Program-made: the position numbers and the translations under genes
Part shown: one piece after another, positions 7,294-16,511 of the stretch
Position numbering within the stretch: position 1 is the first letter of the stretch
Layout of the letters: every line of letters begins with the position of its first letter
The notes under the pieces: generated by a model
Told to the model about the DNA's origin: nothing
The model's input: only the letters and a program-made list of their open reading frames with translations
Database searches by the model: none
Source of the DNA: Deltaproteobacteria bacterium ADurb.Bin151
GTDB taxonomy: Bacteria; Desulfobacterota; Syntrophia; Syntrophales; Smithellaceae
Length of the DNA stretch: 47,257 nt
Direction: 5' to 3'
Assembly (NCBI GenBank): GCA_002070455.1
Contig: MWDG01000014.1
Span: forward strand, 1 to 47,257

Positions 7294-8538
7294 GTGACAT
7301 ATTATATTCTTATCTCTTTCTGCCTCATTATTCTTCTGGCGTATATCTTTGATATTACGTCTAAATATTCCAAACTGCCCGGTGTGCTTTTACTAATCAT
7401 CACCGGCATGGCCATTCATTACGTTGCCGATTATTATCAATTACAGCTGTTGCCCATAAAGGGCATTCTTCCCTTTATGGGCACTCTCGGTTTGATTCTG
7501 ATCGTTTTGGAAGCCAGCCTTGATTTAAGTTTAAGTAGAGAAAAAACCAGACTGATCGTCAGTTCCCTGTCTTCGGCCATCGTGCTATTTCTCATATTTG
7601 TGGTTCTTTTTACAGGGATGTTGTTCTATATTTTCCATTACGATGTCAGGACATCTCTGGTCAATATCATTCCCATTGCCATTATAAGCAGTGCGGTTGC
7701 CATCCCGTCGGCAATTAGCCTGGCAGACCCGGAGAGGGAATTTGTCATTTATGAAAGCTCCCTATCAGACATTGTCGGTATTCTGACGTTCAATTACTTT
7801 TTGTTCAGCAGCGGTTCCATGGAATTAGGTATCCTGCGTTTTTTGTGGGATATCACCATCACGATTATTCTTTCTGTGTTATTCAGCTCTGCTCTGGCCG
7901 TAATGCTGCATAAAATCAATCACCACGTAAAGCATGTGGTGATCATGACGGCTGTTGTTCTGATTTACGCGCTGGCCTATCTGATGCGCTTACCTTCCCT
8001 GGTCGTTGTTCTCATTTTCGGACTGGTTATGAATAATAATAATTTGTTTAAAAACAGCTATTCGATAAAATTGATTGATTTTAAAGAATTCAACGATGAA
8101 GTCTGTTCTTTTAAAAGCATCGTTGCGGAGCTTACGTTCATTGTCCGCTCATTCTTTTTTGTGCTGTTCGGATTTTACATCAATGTTTCGGATTTGCTGA
8201 ATCTTAATAATTTGATCGTAGCATTAATCTTTACTTCCGTAATTTTCATATTACGGGCTCTTTTTTTGAAAGCCGTTTTGCGAATGCCCTTGAAACCCCT
8301 GTTTTATTTTGCCCCGCGCGGCCTGATTACAATCCTGCTTTTTCTTTATATTCCCGGAGCCATGTTACTGCCGTTCATGAATGCCGGTGTTGTTACACAG
8401 GTTATATTCATCACTATTCTGATGATGGCTTTTGGAAATCTCATTTTTCAAAGAGTTGATCAGCTGACAGTCCCGAAATCAAGACAATGCCAGACGGTCT
8501 GTGCGAAGGAAAAAGATCCGTCCGGTAGTGACGTATGA
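7294..8538 (+). CDS. Cation:proton antiporter (CPA2-like membrane protein)
   Basis: This 414-residue integral membrane protein is almost entirely hydrophobic, with about 11-12 segments. CPA-type features include LGLILIVLEASLDLSL in the fourth-to-fifth segment region, AVAIPSAISLADP, and ESSLSDIVGILTF, whose acidic residues (E-S-S-x-S-D) are the likely ion-binding site. The amphipathic APRGLITILLFL near residue 350 is common to the family. No cytoplasmic TrkA-N/RCK domain is attached. It would exchange Na+ or K+ for protons. The start is GTG at 7294 with AGGG nine bases upstream. Before the IS1634-type insertion it followed ectC, so a role in ion homeostasis under osmotic stress is plausible but inferred. 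Confidence 0.8.
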   Translation: MTYYILISFCLIILLAYIFDITSKYSKLPGVLLLIITGMAIHYVADYYQLQLLPIKGILPFMGTLGLILIVLEASLDLSLSREKTRLIVSSLSSAIVLFLIFVVLFTGMLFYIFHYDVRTSLVNIIPIAIISSAVAIPSAISLADPEREFVIYESSLSDIVGILTFNYFLFSSGSMELGILRFLWDITITIILSVLFSSALAVMLHKINHHVKHVVIMTAVVLIYALAYLMRLPSLVVVLIFGLVMNNNNLFKNSYSIKLIDFKEFNDEVCSFKSIVAELTFIVRSFFFVLFGFYINVSDLLNLNNLIVALIFTSVIFILRALFLKAVLRMPLKPLFYFAPRGLITILLFLYIPGAMLLPFMNAGVVTQVIFITILMMAFGNLIFQRVDQLTVPKSRQCQTVCAKEKDPSGSDV

Positions 8539-8560
8539 GGTCATGAAAACGGGAGGCTGC

Positions 8561-9940
8561 CTACTTTCCATCTTTTGCAGGAATGATCTGATGGGAAAAA
8601 GGCAAACGTTGTTTGCATCGGATTTTTCCTGCAATGCCTTTCGCAGCGATCATACCTGAGATGGCGGCACCCACGATTCCGCGGCTTTTCCCCGTACCGT
8701 CGCCGGCAACAAAAATGCCACTGACATTCGTCTCCAGATTCTGATCGGTCGGAAAGTGCGTGTCAAAAAACTTTATCTCGGGTGCATAAAGAAGCGTCGA
8801 AGGATGAAGAATGCCGGGGATGATTTTATCAAGCCGTTTCAGCGATTCCCAGAGGTTGTCAACAATACGCGCCGGTAATCCAAGGGTGATGTCTCCCGGC
8901 GTGACCAAACAGGTTGCCTTGCACATTTCAAAATGGCGAATTCGGCTGTCAAATGTTGATTTGGCGCTCCTTCTTCCCTCACGAAAATCCCCCACTCTCT
9001 GAACGATCGGCTGGCCCCCGCCCAGCAGATGAAATTGCCGGGCGATCATGTGACCGAACTCGGTTGTATCGGAAAAGGGTGTGGTCAGGGCGACTGTATT
9101 GATCAAAGCGAAGTTGGTATTGGATGTCTTGCGACCGGAAAGGGCGTCGCCGTTTACCAGTTTGAACTGGCCGTAATTTTCCAGACGAACCCTGCCGCCC
9201 GGATTGGTACAAAAGGTTCTGACCCTGTCTTTATGCCGGTTGGTCCTGAAAATGAATTTGGGATCGTACACGATATTTGTAATTTCCTCATAGAATTTTC
9301 TGTTCAGTTCAATCCTGATTCCTACGTCTATAGGACCAAAGTTATGATCAACCCCGAGCGTTTTTGCGGTATCCCGAAACCAGTAAGCGCCGCTGCGACC
9401 CGGAGCGGCCAGAATAACGGGTGCGTCTGACAGAAATATTTTGCCTTTTTTGCGTGCGGCAACGCGATAGAGATGACCGGTTCTTTTTTCGATGGAAATG
9501 ACTTCTGAATCCAGAAGAAAGACCGTTTTCCCCAGATAACTTCTGAGGTGATCCACGATGGCTTTGCCGTTATCGGTTCCCCAGTGCCATTGTTCAGGGG
9601 CAATGAATTCAACGCCATGCTCATATGCAATATTCATCAGCACGTCGATTTTTTCATTTTTATTGACATAGGTTACCTGACGGCAGCGGGGGAAACGTGT
9701 AAAAATCGCTTTGACTTCGTTGATGTAATGGCATGCCGTATCAACATCAATCTTAAGTTCATTCAAGTCAAGACCGATTCGATGATCAAAATTCAGCTTG
9801 CCGTCGTTCAGAAGACCGCCGGCGGTGTAGGCATGACGGTCGATGATGGCAATGTTTCCGATCCCCATCTTTTCAAGCTCCATGGCCGCAAACAGGCCCG
9901 CCGGTCCGGACCCGATGATCAACACATCATAAGACTTCAT
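8561..9940 (-). CDS. FAD-dependent oxidoreductase (COG2509-like)
   Basis: This 459-residue flavoprotein has the N-terminal Rossmann motif YDVLIIGSGPAGLFAAMELE for the FAD ADP moiety (residues 4-23). A second FAD-contacting block near the C-terminus reads IFVAGDGTGKSRGIVGAAISG. The middle region, with VILAAPGRSGAYWFRDTAK and the CTNPGGRV cysteine, resembles the uncharacterised FAD-dependent dehydrogenases of COG2509. No transmembrane segment or iron-sulfur motif is seen, and the substrate is unknown. It converges on the antiporter gene with a 22-bp gap. The upstream 9941-10175 stretch is AT-rich and otherwise featureless. Confidence 0.75.
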   Translation of the reverse strand: MKSYDVLIIGSGPAGLFAAMELEKMGIGNIAIIDRHAYTAGGLLNDGKLNFDHRIGLDLNELKIDVDTACHYINEVKAIFTRFPRCRQVTYVNKNEKIDVLMNIAYEHGVEFIAPEQWHWGTDNGKAIVDHLRSYLGKTVFLLDSEVISIEKRTGHLYRVAARKKGKIFLSDAPVILAAPGRSGAYWFRDTAKTLGVDHNFGPIDVGIRIELNRKFYEEITNIVYDPKFIFRTNRHKDRVRTFCTNPGGRVRLENYGQFKLVNGDALSGRKTSNTNFALINTVALTTPFSDTTEFGHMIARQFHLLGGGQPIVQRVGDFREGRRSAKSTFDSRIRHFEMCKATCLVTPGDITLGLPARIVDNLWESLKRLDKIIPGILHPSTLLYAPEIKFFDTHFPTDQNLETNVSGIFVAGDGTGKSRGIVGAAISGMIAAKGIAGKIRCKQRLPFSHQIIPAKDGK

Positions 9941-10175
9941 GAAATTTGCACCCTCCCATGGGTTTGTCTGGCGTCTTGATTATTCTAAATGGTTCCTGCA
10001 ATAAACTTTAATAATCTTGCATTTTTCTTATATTTCATCAACTGTAGAAATCACAAATGATAAAACAGATGCACTTGAGCCACATATATTGTATATTTTA
10101 ATTTATAAAATGAGAAAAAAAGATCAATTTTTTATGGGTGATTTGAACGTAAAATAATTATTTATGGAGGTTCAT

Positions 10176-10688
10176 GTGAATCGTAAATACAAAGTGCTGT
10201 CAGGCATTATGCTGGTCCTGAGTATGGCAGGATTGTTTTTGGGGTGCACGGGTGCGCTGCTTAAAAATTCGGGAAGCTTGAAACCAAGCGCCACCGCTAC
10301 CGTCCATTTTGAAAGATTTTCCATCAATGATGATTACAACTATTTTCTGACAGGGTCCGACGTTTATCCTGTGGCGATTTTTGGTCTCAAAAAATCGTAT
10401 GAAATTGATGGAGACAGGGATCTGTGGAAGGAAATAGAGCCTAAAGAGGAAATCATATCGGGACTTGTGTCCAATATGCAAATGCGGCTGCTGGACTGCT
10501 GCCTTCAAAAAGCGCACGGGTTCGATATATTGGATGATCATGGGCAAAAAATTGGGGAGTGGTACTCCATGCTGGGACTCGTCAGCGGTATTATCATGAA
10601 GGATAACGGGAAAGTCTTGATATACCCTCCTTTGGATACAGATGATGTGAAAAGGTATCAGGGACGGACCAGTGGCAGGGGGAGGTGA
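10176..10688 (+). CDS. Putative lipoprotein of unknown function
   Basis: This protein of about 170 residues is not recognised. The GTG at 10176 is preferred because GGAGG (10166-10170) stands five bases before it; the ATG at 10164 would lie on the ribosome site itself. The N-terminus MNRKYKVL, a hydrophobic stretch and FLGC (C24) make a lipobox, predicting a lipid-anchored envelope protein. The mature part is hydrophilic with no clear repeat. It ends with an Arg/Gly-rich tail. It lies about 50 bp upstream of a DHA2 exporter on the same strand, so the two may work or be regulated together. Confidence 0.6.
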   Translation: MNRKYKVLSGIMLVLSMAGLFLGCTGALLKNSGSLKPSATATVHFERFSINDDYNYFLTGSDVYPVAIFGLKKSYEIDGDRDLWKEIEPKEEIISGLVSNMQMRLLDCCLQKAHGFDILDDHGQKIGEWYSMLGLVSGIIMKDNGKVLIYPPLDTDDVKRYQGRTSGRGR

Positions 10689-10740
10689 TAGGATGGCTGC
10701 GTCGAAAAGGGGATCAATATTGAACTGCAGGAGATGAGTG

Positions 10741-12189
10741 ATGGACCAAACACCTTCCCGGCAGGGGATGTCACGCCGTGATCTGACGATTGTTCTGGTG
10801 ATATCGCTCGGTTCGTTTATGGCCGGACTTGATGCCACCATTGTAAACATTGCTCTTCCTTCCATCGCCAGGTATTTCAACGTATCCACCGTCACCGTGT
10901 CCTGGGTGCTCAATGCCTACCTGATCGTCATGGTAAGTCTTCTCCTCGCTGCTTCCCGTCTTGGCGACATGAAAGGATACCGCAATATATTCCTGATAGG
11001 ATTTTTCCTTTTTACCCTGGGCTCCATGTTTTGCGGAATCGCCCCGAACATCGGGGCACTCATTCTTGCCCGCATGCTGCAAGGTATGGGTGGTGCAGTG
11101 ATCTCGGCCCTCGGAGCTGTTATGATCACCACATATCTCTCGCCCGCCGTTCGCGGGCAGGCACTCGGCATTATGTCGATGTTCCTGATGCTCGGTGTCG
11201 CATTTGGGCCGGTGGTCGGCGGATTCCTGACCAGCACTTTTTCCTGGCGCTTTATTTTTTATGTCAACCTGCCGGTGGGAATCGCTGCCACACTTCTGGG
11301 CATGAAGGTTCTGCCGGAGCTGCGTCCGTCAATACCGCAGACCACTATGGACCTTCCGGGAGTTCTTCTTCTTTTCATTGCGCTTGGTTGCCTTGTGACG
11401 GGGTTGACATCAGCCCAGGGGCATAGAATATTTTTGGGATTCGTGCTGATCGCCATATCGCTGGTTTTCTGGTTTTTCTTTTTTCTCCGGGAGCGGCGGA
11501 CATCGAGTCCCCTCATCAATCTTTCCCTTTTTTACAACAGAGATTTTACCCTGCAGAATATCGGGATTCTTCTTGTTCAAATGGCAATGGCCGGCGTGAT
11601 GATCATGATGCCTTTCTATCTTGAACTGATCAGGAACATCCCGACAGACCATGCAGGTGTTATCCTGCTTACCATGCCGGTGGGAATGATTCTGTCTGCC
11701 CCGATTGCCGGAAGATTGTCCGATGTTATCGGTACAAAGAAGCCCATTATCGCCGGTTTCTTGATCTGCGCTGCCGCCACGCTGCTGCTCTCAAATCTTT
11801 CAGCGCAGACGGGCACAGGATTTGTTGCCCTGTATCTCCTTTTGTTCGGCTGCGGAACCGGAGTGACCTTCACACCGCTCGCGAGCGCGGTGATGGGAGA
11901 GGCGCCTGTAAGTGAGCGAGCGTCATCTTCCGGACTTATGCGGGGAATGACCAATATCGGATCAACGCTTGGCGTGGCGGTTGTGATGCTGGTTGGTATG
12001 ATTGCTGCGGGACCGAAGCTGGCGGAAGTCACCGCAAGCAGGATTCCCTCAACGGAGCTTACCGGAGCATTTGATACGGCTTTCTTTTTCTGCATGCTGC
12101 TGGAGATCGCAGGCATTCTTCTGATGTTGCCGGTCCGTGACCGCGAGCCTTCGGGAGACGAAAAAGCGGATACCCTGTTGGGAATTTGA
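10741..12189 (+). CDS. MFS drug exporter, DHA2 (EmrB/QacA) family
   Basis: This 482-residue transporter has about 14 hydrophobic segments, the DHA2 topology. Segment 1 contains LDATIVNIALPSI, the family signature. Motif A appears as SRLGDMKGYRN after segment 2, and GPVVGGFL is the antiporter motif C. A second motif-A-like loop reads GRLSDVIGTKKP. It would export hydrophobic compounds against proton influx. The ATG at 10741 sits seven bases after CAGGAG; a GTG three bases earlier is less well spaced. No TetR/MarR regulator or EmrA-type membrane-fusion gene is adjacent, so partner and substrate are unknown. Confidence 0.9.
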   Translation: MDQTPSRQGMSRRDLTIVLVISLGSFMAGLDATIVNIALPSIARYFNVSTVTVSWVLNAYLIVMVSLLLAASRLGDMKGYRNIFLIGFFLFTLGSMFCGIAPNIGALILARMLQGMGGAVISALGAVMITTYLSPAVRGQALGIMSMFLMLGVAFGPVVGGFLTSTFSWRFIFYVNLPVGIAATLLGMKVLPELRPSIPQTTMDLPGVLLLFIALGCLVTGLTSAQGHRIFLGFVLIAISLVFWFFFFLRERRTSSPLINLSLFYNRDFTLQNIGILLVQMAMAGVMIMMPFYLELIRNIPTDHAGVILLTMPVGMILSAPIAGRLSDVIGTKKPIIAGFLICAAATLLLSNLSAQTGTGFVALYLLLFGCGTGVTFTPLASAVMGEAPVSERASSSGLMRGMTNIGSTLGVAVVMLVGMIAAGPKLAEVTASRIPSTELTGAFDTAFFFCMLLEIAGILLMLPVRDREPSGDEKADTLLGI

Positions 12190-12226
12190 TCGCACTGATG
12201 GATTGTGCACCCCGATTCAGCTGCCT

Positions 12227-12646
12227 CTATGGTGAGTCTGACCCCCTTGCTTTATCGTACGTATAAAAAGGGATGGCAAAAGGACTCAGGCTGATGATTT
12301 TCTTTCTCCATGAGATGTAATCGGCAATTTGCTGTATAACTTCCACGGATGTGCTGGTGAATTCTACTCCCGCTTCGTAATACTTGTCTTCAATGATGCC
12401 TTTGGTCCATCGGATGATTCCAATCGCGGTTATCTTTTGTTTTAATTTTTTCAATGTAAAGTCTATCTTGAGAAGGGTATTGACGGGCAAATGAACGTTG
12501 CCTCGAATCCTGGCACCGGACACAGAAATGTCCTCGCTGTAATTGTAGCAAATTTCCCCTTTGGGAATGTGGTTTTCTGTAGTCAGGACCGTTGTGTGAA
12601 TATCGCTTAATTCCTTCAGCCGTTCAGATTTCCTTTTTTCTTGCAT
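12227..12646 (-). CDS. PilZ domain protein
   Basis: This 139-residue cytoplasmic protein is essentially a single PilZ domain. The c-di-GMP contacts are the N-terminal RKSER (RxxxR-like, residues 4-8) and DISVSGARI (D/N-x-S-x-x-G, near residue 40). Beta strands such as IGIIRW and EAGVEFTS follow. It would bind c-di-GMP and pass the signal to an unknown partner such as motility or polysaccharide export. It lies downstream of, and on the same strand as, a diguanylate cyclase, separated by 420 bp. Confidence 0.88.
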   Translation of the reverse strand: MQEKRKSERLKELSDIHTTVLTTENHIPKGEICYNYSEDISVSGARIRGNVHLPVNTLLKIDFTLKKLKQKITAIGIIRWTKGIIEDKYYEAGVEFTSTSVEVIQQIADYISWRKKIISLSPFAIPFYTYDKARGSDSP

Positions 12647-13065
12647 AACGATATATTCCTTTTTTCATTTCGCTGTATCCTGCAGGCATTCGTGTTTCGC
12701 AGTTTGCTGCGATCTAATGACGTTCATTTACACCTCGACAGTTTCCTGCGAAGTGGTTGATTCTGGAATTCTCGTTTTTTTCTGATGATCGTTTTGCTTG
12801 TTCGCGCGTGTAATAATGAAATCTCTTTTATGTCAAGAAAAAAATCTCATTGACTAAAAAAATGGAGCAGACCATCGGAAATGTTCTGGCATTGTAATAC
12901 AAATTGGATTCCCGTCATTGCAAAAAATTGATTTTTTTATTTTCATTCCCTTTGAGATCCACAACGCGGGTTGTCAGGTAACATACGGGGCAGGGGCTGT
13001 CGTACTTACGGGCGCCTGCCAGGATTTTTCATGTTGAACTGTTGTTTCTTTCGAATTGGCAGGAA
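12647..13065. other. Intergenic region between PilZ and diguanylate cyclase genes
   Basis: About 420 bases without a coding region. It is AT-rich in the middle, with several short A and T runs. I looked for a c-di-GMP (GEMM) aptamer core, a clear terminator and a consensus promoter, and found none I could defend. Confidence 0.5.
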
Positions 13066-14895
13066 TTATGTTGCAGGTTGATTGACAAATACAAATCCGT
13101 TCTTGCCGGCTTTCTTAATTCTGTACATCGCTTCGTCCGCTTTCTTAATCAGCTCGTCCATATCTTCACCGTCCGAAGGATAGAGGGCGATTCCGATGCT
13201 TGCGCCGACAGCGGCCTGATTCCCGTTGATATTGATGGGGCGGGAAACCACATCGATGATTTTACCGGCAATTCTGGATGCGTCCTGAGAAATATGAATA
13301 TCGTCTGCAATGAGCAGAAACTCATCTCCGCCAACCCGGGCCACCGTATCGCTTTCCCTGACGCTGGAGAGTAACCGGTGTGCAACCTGCTTAAGAACAT
13401 AATCTCCGGCATCATGTCCGAAGTTGTCGTTGACGGCCTTGAAACCATCGAGGTCAATAAACATGACGGCTGTCATTTTTTTGTTTCGACGGGACCGGTG
13501 CATGGATTTGGACAGAAAATCTTTGGCCAGTCTCATAACCGGAAGGCCGGTCATTGTGTCATGGGTTGCCAGGTAACGAATTTGTTCTTCCGCTTCTTTG
13601 CGTTTCGAAATATCCAAAAAAGTCTCAAGCAGTTTTTCCTCGCCGCCGATTCGGATCTTTTTAACGGATTTCAGGATATAAAATGAACTTCCATCGGCCC
13701 GCAGCAGGGCGCATTCCTTGCTATCCAGTTCTTGGCCGAGGTCGGTGATCGGGCAGCTGCCGATTTCATTTGGACACAAATATTTATGACAGATGTGCCC
13801 TGTGATTTCCTGCGGCCCAGCGCCAAAAAGATTCGCTGCGTGGGAATTGGCCTGTTCAATCACGTGGGAGACAGGGTCGACCACGACCACGCCCGCATCA
13901 ACGCTGTCCAGGAGTCCGCGGATGGTATCCAGACTTTCCAGCAGCGCTTCTTCCGCCTGTCTGCGTTTGATAATATCCGTTTGAAGTGCGTCGGCCATGC
14001 CATTGAATTTCACGCACAGCTCTCCGATCTCATTTGAAGAATCGACGACACAGCGGGCGTCATAGTTGCCGGATGCAATTTCATTGACCTTGCCAAGCAG
14101 ACGTTTCACAGGATATAAAACACTTTGAAAGGTATGGATCGTCTTCAGGAGTACGACAAACAGGGTTATGGAGATGAGCAGTGTTGTTAAAAGAATTAGC
14201 TGCCGGAGGCTGGATTGAAATGAAAGCAACTGGGCATTTGTCCGTTTGTCTATCATCTTCATGAACTGCTGGATCGGAGCCATGATCGCGGCTTTTTCAT
14301 CGGAGTATTTTTCGCTGAACAGCAAGTTTACCGCGTAAGCTGGATCCGGTTCGCGCTGTGCGGTGTAGTTGCCGCGGCCGTCATCATATAAACCTTTCAT
14401 GGCGGCAAAAGCCTGTTTTTCCATATTGACCAGATGATCTGATTGTGCCTGGGATTCCTTCAGCAGGGCGAATTCCTTATCCGTGAAATGTTCCCGCCGC
14501 ATCAATTCCTGAAGCGCAACTTTTTCTCCATATGACATGGATTTGCCCTTGCCGACATCAGTTAGATGCCAGTAGGTCGCGTCGTAATCTGTGGGTCGCG
14601 GACGCGTGCCGTTACGAATGTCGAGTATGGCGTAGTAATTTTCTTCGTAGGTTGGATTGCCCGTCGAGACGTAACTGCGTGCCATGCGGGTCAAGTCTTC
14701 GGAGCTTTGAAATAATTCATAGGCCAACAGTACCGAACGCAGGCGATGGTGTTCGCTGTAGATAATAGCATTCTGAATTTTAAGCGCATAAAAAGAAGCA
14801 ATGGCCGTAATGACAAGAAGCACAATAATTGTGACAGCGAATAGTTTATAGGCACGGCTGATTTTCAAGCGGATAATTACCTTTCTGCAGCACAT
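13066..14895 (-). CDS. Membrane diguanylate cyclase (HAMP-PAS-GGDEF)
   Basis: This 609-residue sensor makes c-di-GMP from two GTP. Transmembrane segments at about residues 18-37 and 232-251 enclose a ~190-residue helical periplasmic sensor of no named family. HAMP covers about 252-305 and PAS about 320-430. The GGDEF domain is at 440-605 with intact GGDEF (522-526). RESD at 513-516 lies five residues before it, which is the product-inhibition I-site. The PAS domain carries a cysteine cluster (C369, C374, C381), so metal or redox sensing is possible. The first codon is uncertain: a TTG at codon 10 has AGAAAGG upstream. Confidence 0.92.
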   Translation of the reverse strand: MCCRKVIIRLKISRAYKLFAVTIIVLLVITAIASFYALKIQNAIIYSEHHRLRSVLLAYELFQSSEDLTRMARSYVSTGNPTYEENYYAILDIRNGTRPRPTDYDATYWHLTDVGKGKSMSYGEKVALQELMRREHFTDKEFALLKESQAQSDHLVNMEKQAFAAMKGLYDDGRGNYTAQREPDPAYAVNLLFSEKYSDEKAAIMAPIQQFMKMIDKRTNAQLLSFQSSLRQLILLTTLLISITLFVVLLKTIHTFQSVLYPVKRLLGKVNEIASGNYDARCVVDSSNEIGELCVKFNGMADALQTDIIKRRQAEEALLESLDTIRGLLDSVDAGVVVVDPVSHVIEQANSHAANLFGAGPQEITGHICHKYLCPNEIGSCPITDLGQELDSKECALLRADGSSFYILKSVKKIRIGGEEKLLETFLDISKRKEAEEQIRYLATHDTMTGLPVMRLAKDFLSKSMHRSRRNKKMTAVMFIDLDGFKAVNDNFGHDAGDYVLKQVAHRLLSSVRESDTVARVGGDEFLLIADDIHISQDASRIAGKIIDVVSRPININGNQAAVGASIGIALYPSDGEDMDELIKKADEAMYRIKKAGKNGFVFVNQPAT

Positions 14896-15180
14896 TGACT
14901 TGGTGAATATTTATCATCTTTTATCGTATATTTCCAGTAGGTTGTGGGTATGAGCACCGTGATGAAAAGGCTGATCATGGATATCCTAGTACCGAATGGT
15001 CGATGGATAGGATTGTCGGAATGTTTTACGGTATGGCAATATTCTATCATTTTGATTTCATGAAATAAAAGTTGAAATAAGTGGATATGATCCGTTTTTA
15101 AGTGTCGGAAAAGTTTGCAGATTTTTCTACATCTAGATGGTCGAAAATTAATAAAACAGTAATATCAAATAGATAATTGA
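14896..15180. other. Intergenic region upstream of the PEP-CTERM gene
   Basis: AT-rich and without a supported coding region. It would hold the divergent cyclase promoter and any activator sites for the sigma-54-like promoter beginning at 15181. I see no convincing inverted repeat in it. Confidence 0.4.
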
Positions 15181-15198
15181 TTGGCATTTTTTATGCTG
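15181..15198 (+). promoter_or_regulatory. Sigma-54-type promoter candidate
   Basis: TTGGCA-TTTTTT-ATGCTG has GG at 15183-15184 and GC at 15195-15196 with exactly ten bases between, the -24/-12 spacing required by RpoN. Against TGGCACGNNNNTTGCW it misses only the C, the G and one T. The predicted start near 15208 leaves a ~125-base leader to the PEP-CTERM gene. PEP-CTERM systems are often tied to the sigma-54 activator PrsR, which makes the placement meaningful. Confidence 0.5.
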
Positions 15199-15335
15199 CT
15201 AATTGTTATGTCTATGGAATTGCCGTTGTTGTCGATTATTCTTAACAATTCATTTTGTCGGTCGTCCAAACAGGAGTCAACGGAAAAACAAGTTAAGAGA
15301 TTAAAGATATGCCCAATTATGAAGGAGGGGGAATC

Positions 15336-16256
15336 ATGAATCAGAAGATGAAGAAAATTATTGTAACGTGGTTTTTGAGTCTTGGGTTGGTTCTTTCTGT
15401 TGCTGCCGGAGCTTACGCTTACAGCAGTGTCCTTAGTTTTGGTGACAGTCTTTCGGACAATGGCCAGTATGAACTCAATGGTTCCCCGTATGCAGCTGTC
15501 GGCAACAACAATCTCTATGACCAGTTCGGCTTTCAACGTTTTTCCAATGGTCCGGTCTGGGTGGAGTACCTTGCCCAGGATTTAGGGGCATCCTTATTGG
15601 ATATGGCTTATGGTGGCGCAACATCAGGTTGGGATAATCCTGCTGCGGGTCTGGTTGATAATCCGGCGACCCCTGGTGTAAATGAAGGGATAACAGGTCT
15701 ACAGTGGCAGGTTGGGGTATACAACTCCGTTTTCGGAAATGTTGCCGACAACACCCTCGTCACCATTTCTGCTGGTGGCAATGACATGTTCAATGGCAGG
15801 GATGCCACCCAGGCGGCGCTCAATATCGCCGGTACGATATCATATCTCATCGGTATCGGGGCAGACGATTTCATGATCATGAACCTTGCCACAACGCAGC
15901 AACCTGCTCCTTATGTCGCGTGGATGAATGAATTCAATGCGGCGCTGAGTGCGTCTCTTGGCACACTGGATGCCTTAAACCCGGGCGTTGATCTTTATTT
16001 GCTGGATTTAACGAAACTTACCCTTGACATTGATAATTCCACAGGCACATGGCTGGCCAATTGCGCGGCAAATCCTGCGGCATGTGAGGGAACAACCTAT
16101 GCCTGGTGGGATACGGTCGGTGTTCATCCAACAACAGAGGTTCATGCGCAGATCGGTGCTTACGCAGCCAGCATGGTTCCCGAACCGGCTACCCTGATGC
16201 TTCTTGGACTCGGGCTGCTGGGGTTGTTAAGCATCCGCAGGAGGGTCCGGAAATAA
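15336..16256 (+). CDS. PEP-CTERM-anchored GDSL/SGNH hydrolase
   Basis: This 306-residue secreted esterase or lipase starts at ATG 15336 behind GGAGGGGG; the ATG at 15309 lacks a site. A signal peptide covers about residues 1-28 (MNQKMKK, hydrophobic core, AYA). Block I VLSFGDSLSDNGQ follows directly and carries the catalytic serine. Block III SAGGNDMF carries the Gly-Asn oxyanion residues, and DTVGVHPT carries the block V Asp-x-x-His-like catalytic His. The C-terminus is a textbook PEP-CTERM tail: VPEPATLMLLGLGLLGL then RRR, recognised and cleaved by an exosortase. No exosortase is in the window. It belongs with the phospholipase/thermolabile-hemolysin-like GDSL enzymes; the substrate is unknown. 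Confidence 0.9.
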   Translation: MNQKMKKIIVTWFLSLGLVLSVAAGAYAYSSVLSFGDSLSDNGQYELNGSPYAAVGNNNLYDQFGFQRFSNGPVWVEYLAQDLGASLLDMAYGGATSGWDNPAAGLVDNPATPGVNEGITGLQWQVGVYNSVFGNVADNTLVTISAGGNDMFNGRDATQAALNIAGTISYLIGIGADDFMIMNLATTQQPAPYVAWMNEFNAALSASLGTLDALNPGVDLYLLDLTKLTLDIDNSTGTWLANCAANPAACEGTTYAWWDTVGVHPTTEVHAQIGAYAASMVPEPATLMLLGLGLLGLLSIRRRVRK

Positions 16257-16286
16257 ATATTTTTAAGTATGAAGTTTTTTTCGGGA

Positions 16287-16316
16287 AGGCAGGGCTGAAA
16301 CTGGCTCTGCCTTTTT
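16287..16316 (+). terminator. Intrinsic terminator after the PEP-CTERM gene
   Basis: AGGCAGGGC and GCTCTGCCT form a 9-bp stem (one G-T pair) around an 8-base loop and lead into TTTT. It begins 31 bases after the stop codon. Confidence 0.8.
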
Positions 16317-16511
16317 GTTTATGATTTGTCCTGGAGCATTATCGACTTGAACAGGATCAATGAAGTCTTGTTTCGGTAACCGTGTCGAGCATGAATAAAA
16401 TGAAAACAGAAAAGAAAATGTTTATCAAGATTATTGGAAAATTGTATGTTGCAATATGCAAAGATCAATTGCATATTATTTTTAGCATTTATCCATCTTA
16501 AGGAGTTCGTC

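Noticed and set aside
12647..13065. Possible c-di-GMP riboswitch between the PilZ and GGDEF genes
   Set aside because: Neither strand shows the conserved GEMM aptamer core; location alone is not evidence.
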